A DNA stretch of 64,000 bases from Microbacterium sp. cx-55 (GTDB lineage: Bacteria; Actinomycetota; Actinomycetes; Actinomycetales; Microbacteriaceae). Shown here in pieces: positions 16,124 through 26,731 of the stretch; positions within the stretch are counted from its first letter, which is position 1, and each line of letters starts with the position of its first letter. Both the position numbers and the translations under genes were made by a program. The notes under the pieces are model-generated. The model saw only the letters and a list, made by a program, of their open reading frames with translations. It searched no databases and had not been told where the DNA came from. The DNA is taken from NCBI RefSeq assembly GCF_021117345.1, contig NZ_CP088261.1, forward strand, positions 3,207,300-3,271,299. Direction: 5' to 3'.

Positions 16124-18343
16124 ATGAGCGATCCCTGGGTCGTTGAAACTCAGCTCTGGTATCAGAACACGTACGGGGCTCTCCCCGGCTTCCAACAGAT
16201 CGTCGTGGACGGTCAGGCCGGCTGGCAGACGATGTACGCGCTTACGCGTGCCCTTCAGTATGAGCTCGGTCTCACCTCCCTGTCGGACAACTTCGGAACT
16301 GGCACGCTGAGCACGCTCACCACGTTCGGAAGCATCACGGCAACGAACCCAAGTACTCAGACCGGACCGTCCAACATCGTTAAGATCGCGCAGGGTGCCT
16401 TGTACTGCAAGGGCTACAACGCGGGCAACGGCGACCTAACCGGCACGTGGTCGGCCACTACGCAATCGGCGATGACCGCACTGCGAAACGACCTCGGGCT
16501 CGGAGCCACATCGAGCGAACTTACGCCGAAACTGTTCAAGTTCCTTCTTACGATGGATGCCGCCAAGCTGCTCCCGGGCGGGGACTCTGTCATCCGTGAC
16601 GGCCAGCGCGCCCTGAACGCTCGGTACCTGTCCCGGCGTGATTTCTATGTCGTGGCCACGGACGGGCATTTTCTCCGCGACACCCATCGAGCCCTACTGT
16701 TCGCGTTGCAGTATGAGATCCCGATGGCAGACGGTGTCGCCAACGGCAACTTCGGTCCCGGGACCAAGTCCGGTCTTCAGACGCAAGCCAATCTGTCAGT
16801 CGGTTCCAGCGACTCCACCAAATACTTCGTGCGGTGGTTCCATTTCGCGTTGCGAGTCAACGGGTATCCCGTCGCGTTCTCGGGTACGTACACGAGCACC
16901 ACTGCCACACACGTGACGAGCTTCCAGACGTTCGTGGGCTTGCCCACGACCGGAACCGCCAATCTCGCAACATGGGCTTCGCTTCTCGTAAGCACCGGAG
17001 ACCCCGACAGGTCAGGAACGGGAGCTGACGGCATCACGACCCTCACCCCTGCCCGTCTGACGACACTCCGTAGCGCGGGATACCAGTACTTCGGGCGGTA
17101 CCTCACGAACGCCATCGACCACAACCCAGACAAGTGCATCAAGGACGGCGAGGTGGCTAACATCTTCGCCGCCGGCGGCCGCTTGTTCCCGCTGTTTCAG
17201 ACCGGCGGCGGTAGCGCTTCGCACTTCACGGAAGAACGCGCGGCAGAGGTGGCGGAGGAGGCAGCTAATGCAGCGTGGGCCTACCGCATTCCGGAGAATT
17301 CCGTCATCTACTTCAGTGTCGACTATGACGCGTATGACTGGGAAGTTATGGCAAGCATCATCCCCTACTTCCAAGTCGTGAACAATCTGCTCAGCACCTT
17401 TGGACGCAACTACCGAGTTGGTATCTATGGCCCCCGCAACGTGTGCAAGCGCGTCTCCGCAGCGGGTCTGGCGGTTTACAGCTTCGTCTCTGACATGTCG
17501 ACTGGCTACACCGGGAACTTGGGACATAGCCTTCCTTCGAATTGGGCGTTTGATCAAATCCAGACGCTCACCGTGGGTTCCGGCGCATCGGGCACAGAGA
17601 TCGACAAGAACATCGTTTCCGGGCGAGACACGGCAGTGACCACGCTCGCGCCTGCCATCGGCGTAGGCAACGACCCTCAAATTCCTGCGGCACGACGCGA
17701 CCAGTCCATCACGTCGTGGTTTGACCATTCGTATCGCTACGCCGCGAGCCCGCTTCACGCGGCGAATCAAGTCACTCAGCAGGCGCAGGTCCGGTCCTGG
17801 ATCACGGAGCACGACGCATACATAACGACACTCGCCGCCCAGTACCAGGTCTACAAAGCGCTGATCTTGACTCCCCTTATCTGGGAGGGCCTCGCGATCA
17901 ACCCGATGGACGTTGGGGATGCGGCCGTTCGTGCGTACTACGCCTGGAAGTCGGGGCTCGGCCCGCACCCGGGCGTCGTGTATACGGACTCCTCTACCGG
18001 TCTATGTCAGATCTTCGCCGAGACGGGCATCAAAGTGAACAACTGGGCAGTCAGTCAAGGCGTGATCACTGGCCGGTCCTACTCAATGAGCGTCTGGCAA
18101 GACGTGTGGGAGATGTGGCGCAACCTGGCTGATGACCCGCAGTACAACCTGAAGATGGCGATGCTCACGATGATGTACTACGCCAGCACACGCCCCGCGG
18201 GAATTAGTGCAACGCAGATGCGGAGAATCACTCCTAGTCAAGTCATGAACGCGTTGACGGGTTACAACGGGGACGGTGTGTACGGTCGGGAACGGATGGC
18301 GCTTTACTACCTCATCCAACGTGCGCACGAAAGCTATCGTTAG
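16124..18343 (+). CDS. multidomain cell-wall-active protein: PG-binding repeats, DUF1906, transglycosylase-like tail
   Basis: A 739-residue protein with no signal peptide. Residues 1-300 contain three peptidoglycan-binding-like units (VDGQAGWQTMYALTRALQYELGL; GTWSATTQSAMTALRNDLGL; ATDGHFLRDTHRALLFALQYE, each with a following turn). Residues about 305-500 match the DUF1906/Rv2525c-like glycoside-hydrolase fold: GYQYFGRYL, GGRLFPLFQTG, VIYFSVDYDAYD, VGIYGPRNVC. The tail has LIWEGLAINPMDVGD and DSSTGLCQIFAETG, similar in layout to the Glu and STG..QI motifs of lytic transglycosylases. It is likely a peptidoglycan-degrading enzyme, possibly exported by a non-Sec route with the upstream protein. 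AGAGGTAAG precedes the ATG. Confidence 0.75.
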   Translation: MSDPWVVETQLWYQNTYGALPGFQQIVVDGQAGWQTMYALTRALQYELGLTSLSDNFGTGTLSTLTTFGSITATNPSTQTGPSNIVKIAQGALYCKGYNAGNGDLTGTWSATTQSAMTALRNDLGLGATSSELTPKLFKFLLTMDAAKLLPGGDSVIRDGQRALNARYLSRRDFYVVATDGHFLRDTHRALLFALQYEIPMADGVANGNFGPGTKSGLQTQANLSVGSSDSTKYFVRWFHFALRVNGYPVAFSGTYTSTTATHVTSFQTFVGLPTTGTANLATWASLLVSTGDPDRSGTGADGITTLTPARLTTLRSAGYQYFGRYLTNAIDHNPDKCIKDGEVANIFAAGGRLFPLFQTGGGSASHFTEERAAEVAEEAANAAWAYRIPENSVIYFSVDYDAYDWEVMASIIPYFQVVNNLLSTFGRNYRVGIYGPRNVCKRVSAAGLAVYSFVSDMSTGYTGNLGHSLPSNWAFDQIQTLTVGSGASGTEIDKNIVSGRDTAVTTLAPAIGVGNDPQIPAARRDQSITSWFDHSYRYAASPLHAANQVTQQAQVRSWITEHDAYITTLAAQYQVYKALILTPLIWEGLAINPMDVGDAAVRAYYAWKSGLGPHPGVVYTDSSTGLCQIFAETGIKVNNWAVSQGVITGRSYSMSVWQDVWEMWRNLADDPQYNLKMAMLTMMYYASTRPAGISATQMRRITPSQVMNALTGYNGDGVYGRERMALYYLIQRAHESYR

Positions 18344-18700
18344 AAGCCGCCGCATCGCGGTCTGACTCGTGGCGTACGTTCCTGGTCGCATCTCCGCGCC
18401 GCCGCGCCATGCAAACGGTCCCGTGCCGACCGGCCCGATGAGCCGCTGCTGCGCGCGGTCACTGCCGCGATCCAAACCGATACGGAGCTCGCTCGCCAGT
18501 ACCGTGAAGTTCTGCTCCAGCCTCAAATGGCTGCCGTCGCTCAGCGCCTCGAGCGCGGCGGAGCCGTCGACCCGGATGCGGCGGCGGAGCTCCTGCTCGG
18601 TCCGGTCCTTCATCGCTGGCTGCTCCGCAGCCGCGCCTTCGACCACGACTGGATAGAGCAGCACGTCGACCGCACGTTACGCGGCGCAGAAGTCGATTGA
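18344..18700 (+). pseudogene. C-terminal stump of a TetR/AcrR-family regulator
   Basis: In the frame directly following the previous stop, codons up to the TGA at 18698 encode LLRAVTAAIQTDTELARQY, then VAQRLERGGAVDPDAAAELL, LLGPVLHRWLLRSRAFD and WIEQHVDRTLRG. This is the characteristic C-terminal ligand-domain ending of TetR regulators (TetR_C type). No start codon, ribosome site or helix-turn-helix exists upstream; the frame runs straight into the accessory gene. The regulator has lost its DNA-binding half, most simply because the 11.35-18.34 kb stretch was inserted or joined here. Confidence 0.65.
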
Positions 18701-18720
18701 GCCGACAACCGGTCTCCTCC

Positions 18721-19092
18721 TCATTCCGCCCCCTCGGAAGGCACAACGGTTCCTTGGTGGTAGCGGATCACCGGGCCTGGTCCGCCGACATCCCACAGCG
18801 ACGAGTGCCTGCTGCTGCCACCGGTTCCGGTAATGCGATACGTCACGAGGATCAGGGTCGGCGCCACCTCGATGAAGGACCACTCGTCCGTCTGAGGCGT
18901 GAGGTGCTCGTTCTCAGATGCGAGAGCGGCGACCGTTTCATCCCTCGTCCAGCGCCGGCCGGAGCGACCGATCTCGATGAAGTCGGCGTGGAGAAGCTCC
19001 CGGACTCGGACCGGATCGCGGCGCACGGTTCCGTCGAGAAGCTCGAGCTCGGCCGCCTTGACGGCACGGAACCACACTTCCGACTCATCCAC
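18721..19092 (-). CDS. DUF4440/SnoaL-like (NTF2-fold) protein
   Basis: A 123-residue NTF2-fold protein: an N-terminal helix ESEVWFRAVKAAELELLDGT, then HADFIEIGRSGRRWTRDETVAAL and a TYRITGTGGSSRHSSLWD strand pair. DUF4440 members are small cone-shaped proteins of varied or unknown role. The GTG start at 19092 lies two bases after the upstream acetyltransferase stop. A longer frame to 19218 would overlap that gene and is rejected. It probably forms a two-gene operon with the acetyltransferase. Confidence 0.8.
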   Translation of the reverse strand: MDESEVWFRAVKAAELELLDGTVRRDPVRVRELLHADFIEIGRSGRRWTRDETVAALASENEHLTPQTDEWSFIEVAPTLILVTYRITGTGGSSRHSSLWDVGGPGPVIRYHQGTVVPSEGAE

Positions 19093-19094
19093 GG

Positions 19095-19589
19095 CTACCG
19101 CACCATGCGTGCGTCGGTGATCAGCGGCGCGTGTGGGTCGGTCTGCTCGACCCCGTCGAAACGGAAGCCGTTGCGGAGGTAGAACGCGATCGCTCGGGGA
19201 TTCTCTTTCGCGACCCACAGCGTCGCCGGCGCCTCGCCGAGCGCCTCGTCCAGGAGCGCCTGCCCCGCGCCGGTCCCATAGTGCGCAGCCGAGACGTAGA
19301 TCGCATAGAGCTGCCGGTCACGTGGGGGCTCGTCGCCATCTACGTTCTGCGCCGGGCCCACGAGCGCAAACCCGATGACCGATCGCGTGCTCTCCGCGAT
19401 CCTCGCAGTCATGTCTTCACGAGGCTGGGTGAGAATGTGCGTCCACATGCGGTGGCGGCCGGTGATGTGCTCGTCGGAAAAGTAGTCATCAGGCAGCAGG
19501 TGGCTATATGTCTGGCGCCAGGTCGCCACGTGAAGATCAGCGATCGTTGCTGCGTCAGCCGGTCCTGGCGTCCGGATGGTGAACGTCAT
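19095..19589 (-). CDS. GNAT family N-acetyltransferase
   Basis: A 164-residue acetyl-CoA-dependent acyltransferase. The N-terminal IRTPGPADAATIADLHVATWRQTY is typical of Rim/Tab-like GNATs. The acetyl-CoA loop lies at YVSAAHYGTGAGQALLDEAL (residues 97-116), and the C-terminal ENPRAIAFYLRNGFRFDG is the conserved motif B region. The acceptor substrate cannot be read from sequence. It is the first gene of a pair with the NTF2-fold protein. Confidence 0.88.
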   Translation of the reverse strand: MTFTIRTPGPADAATIADLHVATWRQTYSHLLPDDYFSDEHITGRHRMWTHILTQPREDMTARIAESTRSVIGFALVGPAQNVDGDEPPRDRQLYAIYVSAAHYGTGAGQALLDEALGEAPATLWVAKENPRAIAFYLRNGFRFDGVEQTDPHAPLITDARMVR

Positions 19590-19693
19590 GCGCTCATCGT
19601 GCCAGAACGGACTCGCCGGGATCGGCCCCCACGACCTACGGACCGGCGGATTCAGGCCAACCAGCGACTCCGTCGAATTTTCCTCGAGATCGA

Positions 19694-21033
19694 TCAGCGA
19701 GCGACCGATGTGCTCCTCGCGATCGTCTCGAAGTAGGTTCGCCAGAGGGCAAGATCCTTGATCCCCCGCTTACCGTCGCCGTCGATGTCGCCCGCCTGAG
19801 TGAACAGCGCCCGTGCGAGGTCACGAACGTCTGCCTCACCGTCGGCGTTGATGTCGAGAGACTTCATCGGAAGCGCCCCTGAGGGCACGCGGAGCAGATG
19901 GAACGAAGTGTTCGAGCCGAGGAAGCCGAAGTTGTCATCGACGCTGAGAACGAGCGTCCGGTCACCATTGGTGAGCGTCGGGCCCCACGTGATTCCCTCC
20001 ACATTGTCCGGCGTCACATCCGTTGACGCGAAGTCGAAGATGAGCCGTTTCGGCATCACCTTCTCGTCTCCCGCCAGCTGGGCGGTCGCACGCACATCCG
20101 TCGCGCCGAGGATGCTTGTCCAGTACACCTTGATGCGGTAGCCGACCCCGGACGCAAAACTCCGCTCGACGGCGAGATAGTCCGTCGAGTTCAGCGCAAC
20201 GAGCTCGGATAGGCCTCGGTCCGCCGAGTACGTGTTGATCGGGGCGGGGAGCGGCTCGGTGGGGGCATCCTCAACCGGGTCCACGCGGTAGACGTACTGC
20301 CCGACGTCTTGGCCTGTCGAACGATCGAACCGGACGACGCGCGATGGACTGGACGTATTGAGTGACGCTGCAGGACCGTCCTGTACGAGGCTGTTCTCGA
20401 CCGCGGTGGTAACGATGGTCTGATCGGGCGAGACTGCCAGGCTCTCCAGCGATTTGTTGTCGCGCGACCCGGTGATGACGCGGCCGTCGACAACCTGAGG
20501 GACGAAGGCCCCCGGCAGTGGGATGCTGCCGGTGACGGTTCCGTCAGCCCCCGAGACCCAGAGCGCGGGCGGGATCCCGGCCGAGGTCGCTCCCTCCGTC
20601 GTCCACAACACTCCACCGTCCGGATCAACCCGAATGGACTCCGGATCGACAGTGCGTCGGTCGAACTCCGCACCGTTCGCGTCTCGAAGCGTGGTGACGG
20701 AGGAAACCTGAAGTCCTTCAGAAGTGAAACCGTCGTCGTCAATGCCGAGCTGAGTGTGTAGAACCGCGCAGGCGCATTCTCCGACCGGTCATCACTGATG
20801 GCGACGAAGTTCTTCCGGACGGGATCTTAATCGATGCCGGAGAGCCCGCCGAATGGGGTGCCCAGTTGGGTGCCGTTTGCTGGCACGGTGAGCGTGTCCA
20901 TGAGCGATATCGTGGCCGGGTGCAAACCGACCGACCGTTCCGCCGCGACAGCGGGGAGCGGGGCGAAGGTAAGCGCGCCCACCGCCAGGGCAACCGCGGC
21001 AAACCTCAGAGGCGTCTGGGCTCTCGTAACCAT
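19694..21033 (-). pseudogene. esterase-like activity of phytase family protein, broken by a nonsense codon and a frameshift
   Basis: From an ATG at 21033 (AGGAGGAG eight bases upstream) comes a signal peptide (FAAVALAVGALTFAPLPAVAAE), then FGGLSGID, which meets TAA at 20827-20829 where TAC (Tyr) is expected. The same frame resumes as DPVRKNFVAISDDRSENAPARFYTL. Near 20740-20755 the reading frame shifts by one base, and the protein continues as DDDGFTSEGLQVSSV, VDPESIRVDPDGGVLWTTEG and IPPALWVSG to 19694. The domain matches the secreted phytase-esterase-like fold. The last 50 residues (LDINADGEADVRDL, GDIDGDGKRGIKDLA) are two EF-hand/dockerin-like calcium motifs. Two independent lesions argue for decay rather than one sequencing error. 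Confidence 0.75.
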
Positions 21034-21516
21034 GCGACCTACTCCTCCTATCGAGATCAGGTGCAGCCAGCAAGACGGTGGCCGACTCGAGAGGGACGCT
21101 ACGCATCCAAATCGTTTTGCATAACCTCTCCAACATGTACGATCGCTGGCCGGCACAGAGACCCCGGGGCTTGGTTGAAGGGCGCATTGCCGGAATGGAT
21201 GAATGGCTAATGGGCAGTGACGGGCTATGGACTCGAGCATCGCGAACACATCGGCGTGCGCGACGAAGCCTCTCCCGCACACTGGAACGGCACAAGCAAC
21301 GCTGAGTCAAGAATGTGGAAACCGCCCGCTCCACCTGACGCGGCCCCCGTTGGAGCTGTTCGAGTCCGTCTGCGAGAGGCCCGTCGGATCGGACGGCACC
21401 GCCTCGGACCCGACCAGACCGTTACCCGGATGAAACGGGCCGGACGCACCGCATCCGTAGCTTCAGCCATATGGTCTCGCCACCCGAGGCGAACAAGAAG
21501 AGCGGTCGGAGAATCC
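21034..21516. other. Intergenic region upstream of glutamine synthetase, no gene seen
   Basis: These 483 bases separate two divergent genes. An open frame joins the glutamine synthetase frame from 21217, but it has no ribosome site or family similarity before 21517 and is not credited. Local GC falls around 21100-21140. The glnN-type promoter should lie here, but no clear boxes were placed. Confidence 0.45.
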
Positions 21517-23694
<2,178 letters not shown>

Positions 23695-23946
23695 TCGATG
23701 ACTCGCTCTGGATGTGCTGACCTCCGAGACGGTGCCGTGGTGCACGACCCGGCCATCCTGCATCGCAACCCGACTTCATTTCTTAGTCGTCCGACCGGCG
23801 AAATGACAGAATCCAAGGGGCGGAGCGAGATGATTGCCGAGGTCGGCATCGCGCTCCACAACCACGGCTGACCTTGGCCACTTCACGGTTGACTTCGCCA
23901 ACAGACCCGCACCTGCGCCGCGCCTGCGCGAGAAACCGGACAGAAC

Positions 23947-24246
23947 ATGATCATCCGCGTATCGGAAGCACACGTCGCACCCGACCACATCGAGGAGTTC
24001 CTCGAACAACTCCACGCCCTTGTCGCGGATTTTCCGACACGATATGACGGACTCGTCTCCCACGAGATCCTCACGGACATGGGCGACCCCGGCCGCATTC
24101 AGTACGTCAGCAGATGGACCGACCAGATCGCATTGATCGCCTACGCCGGCGAAGCGTGGGCACACGACCCCGTCACCTTCCCCGACGAAGACCGTTACCT
24201 CACCACCCCCCTCACCCTCCGGCACTTCGCCATCACGACCATCTGA
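23947..24246 (+). CDS. antibiotic-biosynthesis-monooxygenase (ABM) domain protein
   Basis: A 99-residue protein of the dimeric alpha-beta barrel superfamily. It has a first strand IIRVSEAHVAPDHIEEFLEQLHAL, a central VSHEILTDMGDPGRIQYVSRWTD and a final PLTLRHFAITTI strand. ABM proteins are small monooxygenases, quinone oxidases or stress-related proteins; no catalytic call can be made. It stands alone, with about 250 bases of empty sequence upstream and 510 downstream. Confidence 0.75.
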   Translation: MIIRVSEAHVAPDHIEEFLEQLHALVADFPTRYDGLVSHEILTDMGDPGRIQYVSRWTDQIALIAYAGEAWAHDPVTFPDEDRYLTTPLTLRHFAITTI

Positions 24247-24379
24247 GTACGATCGCGGTCTTGAGCACAGCGGCGGGAGAACGCGTCGTCGAACGAGACG
24301 CTCCCGCCACGGGATCTCACGCTCTCCGACGGCTACAGCGGCTACGGGCCGAAGTGCATGCGCGCCGCCCGGTTCGGAA

Positions 24380-24509
24380 AGCCCGCCGGAGACCCATGCC
24401 CGCCATGTGGAACACAAGACTGATCCACGAGATGGTCGTGCGGTGTGCCGTTCCGGCGGCCAACACCAGCTACCACCACGAGGGTGGTCAGCAGGAATGC
24501 AATGCTCAT
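24380..24509 (-). pseudogene. possible 5' remnant of a LysE/RhtB-family exporter
   Basis: ATG at 24509, with AAGGA upstream, opens MSIAFLLTTLVVVAG. This is the typical first helix of LysE/RhtB amino-acid exporters, but the expected ATPGT follow-on is missing and the frame becomes soluble nonsense to a stop. An alternative frame a little downstream gives ISWISLVFHMAG then LRRAF, reminiscent of the family C-terminal end. A large internal deletion would explain both. The match is short, so this is tentative. Confidence 0.28.
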
Positions 24510-24684
24510 CGCAGTCCTTTGAGAGTCGTTGCTTCCGCACAGTGCCGCGTTCGCGTGACGCCGACGTACACGAGCGATTAACCGGGCGAGCCGACGCGCG
24601 AAAGGTCCGAATCGACAGCTCGCGACTTCATCTGCGAAATGAAGAAACTCGAGCGGAACCTACAGCCTGCTCGATCCACGCGAA

Positions 24685-24700
24685 TTGTCGGATCCGACAA
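24685..24700. repeat. Perfect 16-base palindrome
   Basis: TTGTCGGATCCGACAA is a perfect palindrome in the spacer downstream of dnaB. It has operator-like symmetry, but no adjacent intact regulator gene or promoter was recognised. Confidence 0.5.
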
Positions 24701-24756
24701 GTAGCCGACATCTCACCCTCGAATCCGACATCCTCACGTGGAACCTACAACCCGTG

Positions 24757-26121
24757 CTACATCCCCGCGGCCATGTCGGTGAAGCGGGAGAAGTGGCCCT
24801 GGAAGGCGATCTCGATCGTGGCTGTGGGGCCGTTACGGTGCTTGGCGACGATGAGGTCGGCCTCGCCCGGGCGAACCTCTTTGTCGTAGACCGAGTCGCG
24901 GTGCAGCAGCATGACCATGTCGGCATCCTGCTCGATCGAGCCAGACTCACGCAGGTCGCTGACCTGGGGGCGCTTGTCGGTGCGCTGCTCGGAACCACGG
25001 TTCAACTGCGACAGCGCGATGACCGGAACCTGCAGCTCCTTCGCGAGCAGCTTGAGCGCGCGCGAGAACTCGCTGACCTCCTGCTGGCGTGACTCGACCT
25101 TCTTACCGCTCGTCATGAGCTGGAGGTAGTCGATGATCACCATCTTCAGACCCACGCGCTGCTTCAGGCGTCGGCACTTCGCCCGGATCTCCACGAGCGT
25201 CATGTTCGGGCTGTCGTCGATGTAGAGGGGCGCGTCGTTGATGCGGCCACGGGTCGCGGCGACCGTCGTCCAGTCGCGCTGGTCGAGCGTGCCCTTGCGC
25301 ATGTTCTGCAGCGGGATGGCGCCCTCGGCGCTCATCAGACGCATCGCGATCTCGCTACGGCCCATTTCGAGCGAGAAGAAGATCGTCGGCATGTCGTGCT
25401 TGATGGCTGCGGCACGGGCGAAGTCGAGCGCGAGCGTCGACTTACCCATCGCCGGACGCGCGGCGACGACGATCATCTGCCCGCCGTGCAGACCGTTCGT
25501 GAGCTCATCGAGCTGCGCGAAGCCGGTGGGGATGCCGGTCATCGAGCCGTCGCGACCGCGAGCCGCCTCGATCTCCTCGACGGCCGCGTCGACGGCGATC
25601 GTGAGGGGCACGTAGTCTTCGGCAGTCTCGGCGCCCGTGACCGCGTAGATCTCGGCCTGCGCGGAGTTGACCAGCTCGGTCGCTTCGCCCTGACCGGCGT
25701 ACCCCATCTGCACGATGCGCGTGCCGGCCTCGACCAGACGGCGCAGCAGCGCTCGCTCCGAAACGATCGTCGCGTAGTAGCCCGCGTTGGCGGCCGTCGG
25801 CACGATCGAGGTCAGCGTGTGCAGGTAGTCGGCACCGCCGGCACGCTGCAGATCGCCGGTCTTGATGAGCTCATCGGTGACGGCGATGACGTCTGTCGGC
25901 TCACCGTGCGAGTAGAGCGTGAGGATCGCTTCGAAGATCAGCTCGTGCTTGGGCACGTAGAAATCGGTGCCCCGGATGCTCTCGATGACGTCGGCGACGG
26001 CGTCCTTCGAGAGCAGCATGCCGCCGAGGGTGCTCTGCTCGGCGAGGGTGTCGTGAGGAGGGGTGCGCTCGTGCTCGCGGGGCTTACCCAGGCGGTCCTG
26101 CGGGATCTCGGCGATGGACAC
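24757..26121 (-). CDS. dnaB: replicative DNA helicase DnaB
   Basis: A 454-residue hexameric 5'-3' helicase. The N-terminal DnaG-interacting domain begins PPHDTLAEQSTLGGMLLS; the RecA-like motor has Walker A ARPAMGKSTLALD (about residue 212), Walker B MVIIDYLQLM, and the LSQLNRGSEQR and DLRESGSIEQDAD motifs. GTG at 26121 is chosen because it begins the conserved frame and follows GGGGAG; the open frame to 26535 runs through the DnaA-box region and is not credited. No intein is present. It is followed by the decayed spacer at 24247-24756. Confidence 0.95.
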   Translation of the reverse strand: MSIAEIPQDRLGKPREHERTPPHDTLAEQSTLGGMLLSKDAVADVIESIRGTDFYVPKHELIFEAILTLYSHGEPTDVIAVTDELIKTGDLQRAGGADYLHTLTSIVPTAANAGYYATIVSERALLRRLVEAGTRIVQMGYAGQGEATELVNSAQAEIYAVTGAETAEDYVPLTIAVDAAVEEIEAARGRDGSMTGIPTGFAQLDELTNGLHGGQMIVVAARPAMGKSTLALDFARAAAIKHDMPTIFFSLEMGRSEIAMRLMSAEGAIPLQNMRKGTLDQRDWTTVAATRGRINDAPLYIDDSPNMTLVEIRAKCRRLKQRVGLKMVIIDYLQLMTSGKKVESRQQEVSEFSRALKLLAKELQVPVIALSQLNRGSEQRTDKRPQVSDLRESGSIEQDADMVMLLHRDSVYDKEVRPGEADLIVAKHRNGPTATIEIAFQGHFSRFTDMAAGM

Positions 26122-26731
26122 GGTTGTCCGCTCCCCTTCTCCGCGCGCAGGCGGTGTCGTTCTCAAAGCGTGGTCGACCGCGGATGCGGTTCGGGCACTG
26201 AATCGCACTCTCGTTCGGGTCGAAATGATGCAATCACGGACATCCGACACAGGCGCGCGCGATACTGGCGCCCTGGTGCGATCGGGTTCCCCCTGAGGTG
26301 CACCCCACGCTAAGCTCGCCGGTTCCCGGGCGCAAACCGGCCTGTGGATAACCATGTGGACAGATTGCGTGAAACGCCGCGAGACCTGTGCACAACTCCT
26401 GTGGAGAACTTCGCCCGCTCGACTCTGGGCGGCAGATTTTGTGCACAGGACCTGGTATTTCTGTTTCCACATCCGGTGAGTTTCGCTGTGATTAAAGTCC
26501 ACCTTTAAAGTTGCGGCAGGACCGGAGTTGTGCACAGGTGGCTGTGGGCAACGCTCGCCCCGTCCTCGCCTGCTGACCCGCCGATCTTCGCCATCCGATC
26601 ACGCTTGGAGATGCCCGCATCCGGCGTCCCGCGTGCAAAATTTTTGCCGCACCCCCTCGCGCATCGGCGTCCGCAGGAGTATGTTCCTGTGAACCGGCTG
26701 AGCCTCGACACGGATGCACAGGGGGTGACAC
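26122..26731. other. Long dnaB upstream intergenic region
   Basis: These 610 bases lie between the divergent dnaB and the exported-protein gene at 26732. Apart from the DnaA-box cluster (26343-26551), they contain an AT-richer patch at 26489-26515 (ATTAAAGTCC, CTTTAAAG) and AAAATTTTT near 26637. No protein-coding gene is supported. Confidence 0.6.
26343..26551. promoter_or_regulatory. Cluster of eight DnaA-box-like 9-mers
   Basis: Within 209 bases there are: TGTGGATAA (26343, a perfect reverse TTATCCACA), TGTGGACAG (26355), TGTGCACAA (26387), TGTGGAGAA (26400), TTGTGCACA (26439), GTTTCCACA (26463), TTGTGCACA (26528) and TGTGGGCAA (26543). Seven differ by one base from TTATCCACA or from the actinobacterial form TTGTCCACA. 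An AT-rich patch lies among them at 26489-26515. This could be DnaA control of dnaB or a DnaA titration site. It is about 37 kb from the rpmH end where oriC is expected. Confidence 0.7.

Larger units (their letters stand above)
24247..24756. other. Intergenic region downstream of ABM gene, decayed
   Basis: These 510 bases hold no intact gene. They contain a probable LysE/RhtB remnant (24380-24509, minus), a perfect 16-base palindrome (24685-24700), and two copies of GGAACCTACA(G/A)CC at about 24656 and 24740. Long open frames here are out-of-frame shadows. Confidence 0.5.

Noticed and set aside
21217..21516. 100-residue N-terminal extension of glutamine synthetase III
   Set aside because: No ribosome site or family similarity before 21517, where a good start and the conserved N terminus begin.
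24407..24889. Plus-strand open frames between the ABM gene and dnaB
   Set aside because: They overlap the dnaB end, lack ribosome sites and show no recognisable protein features.
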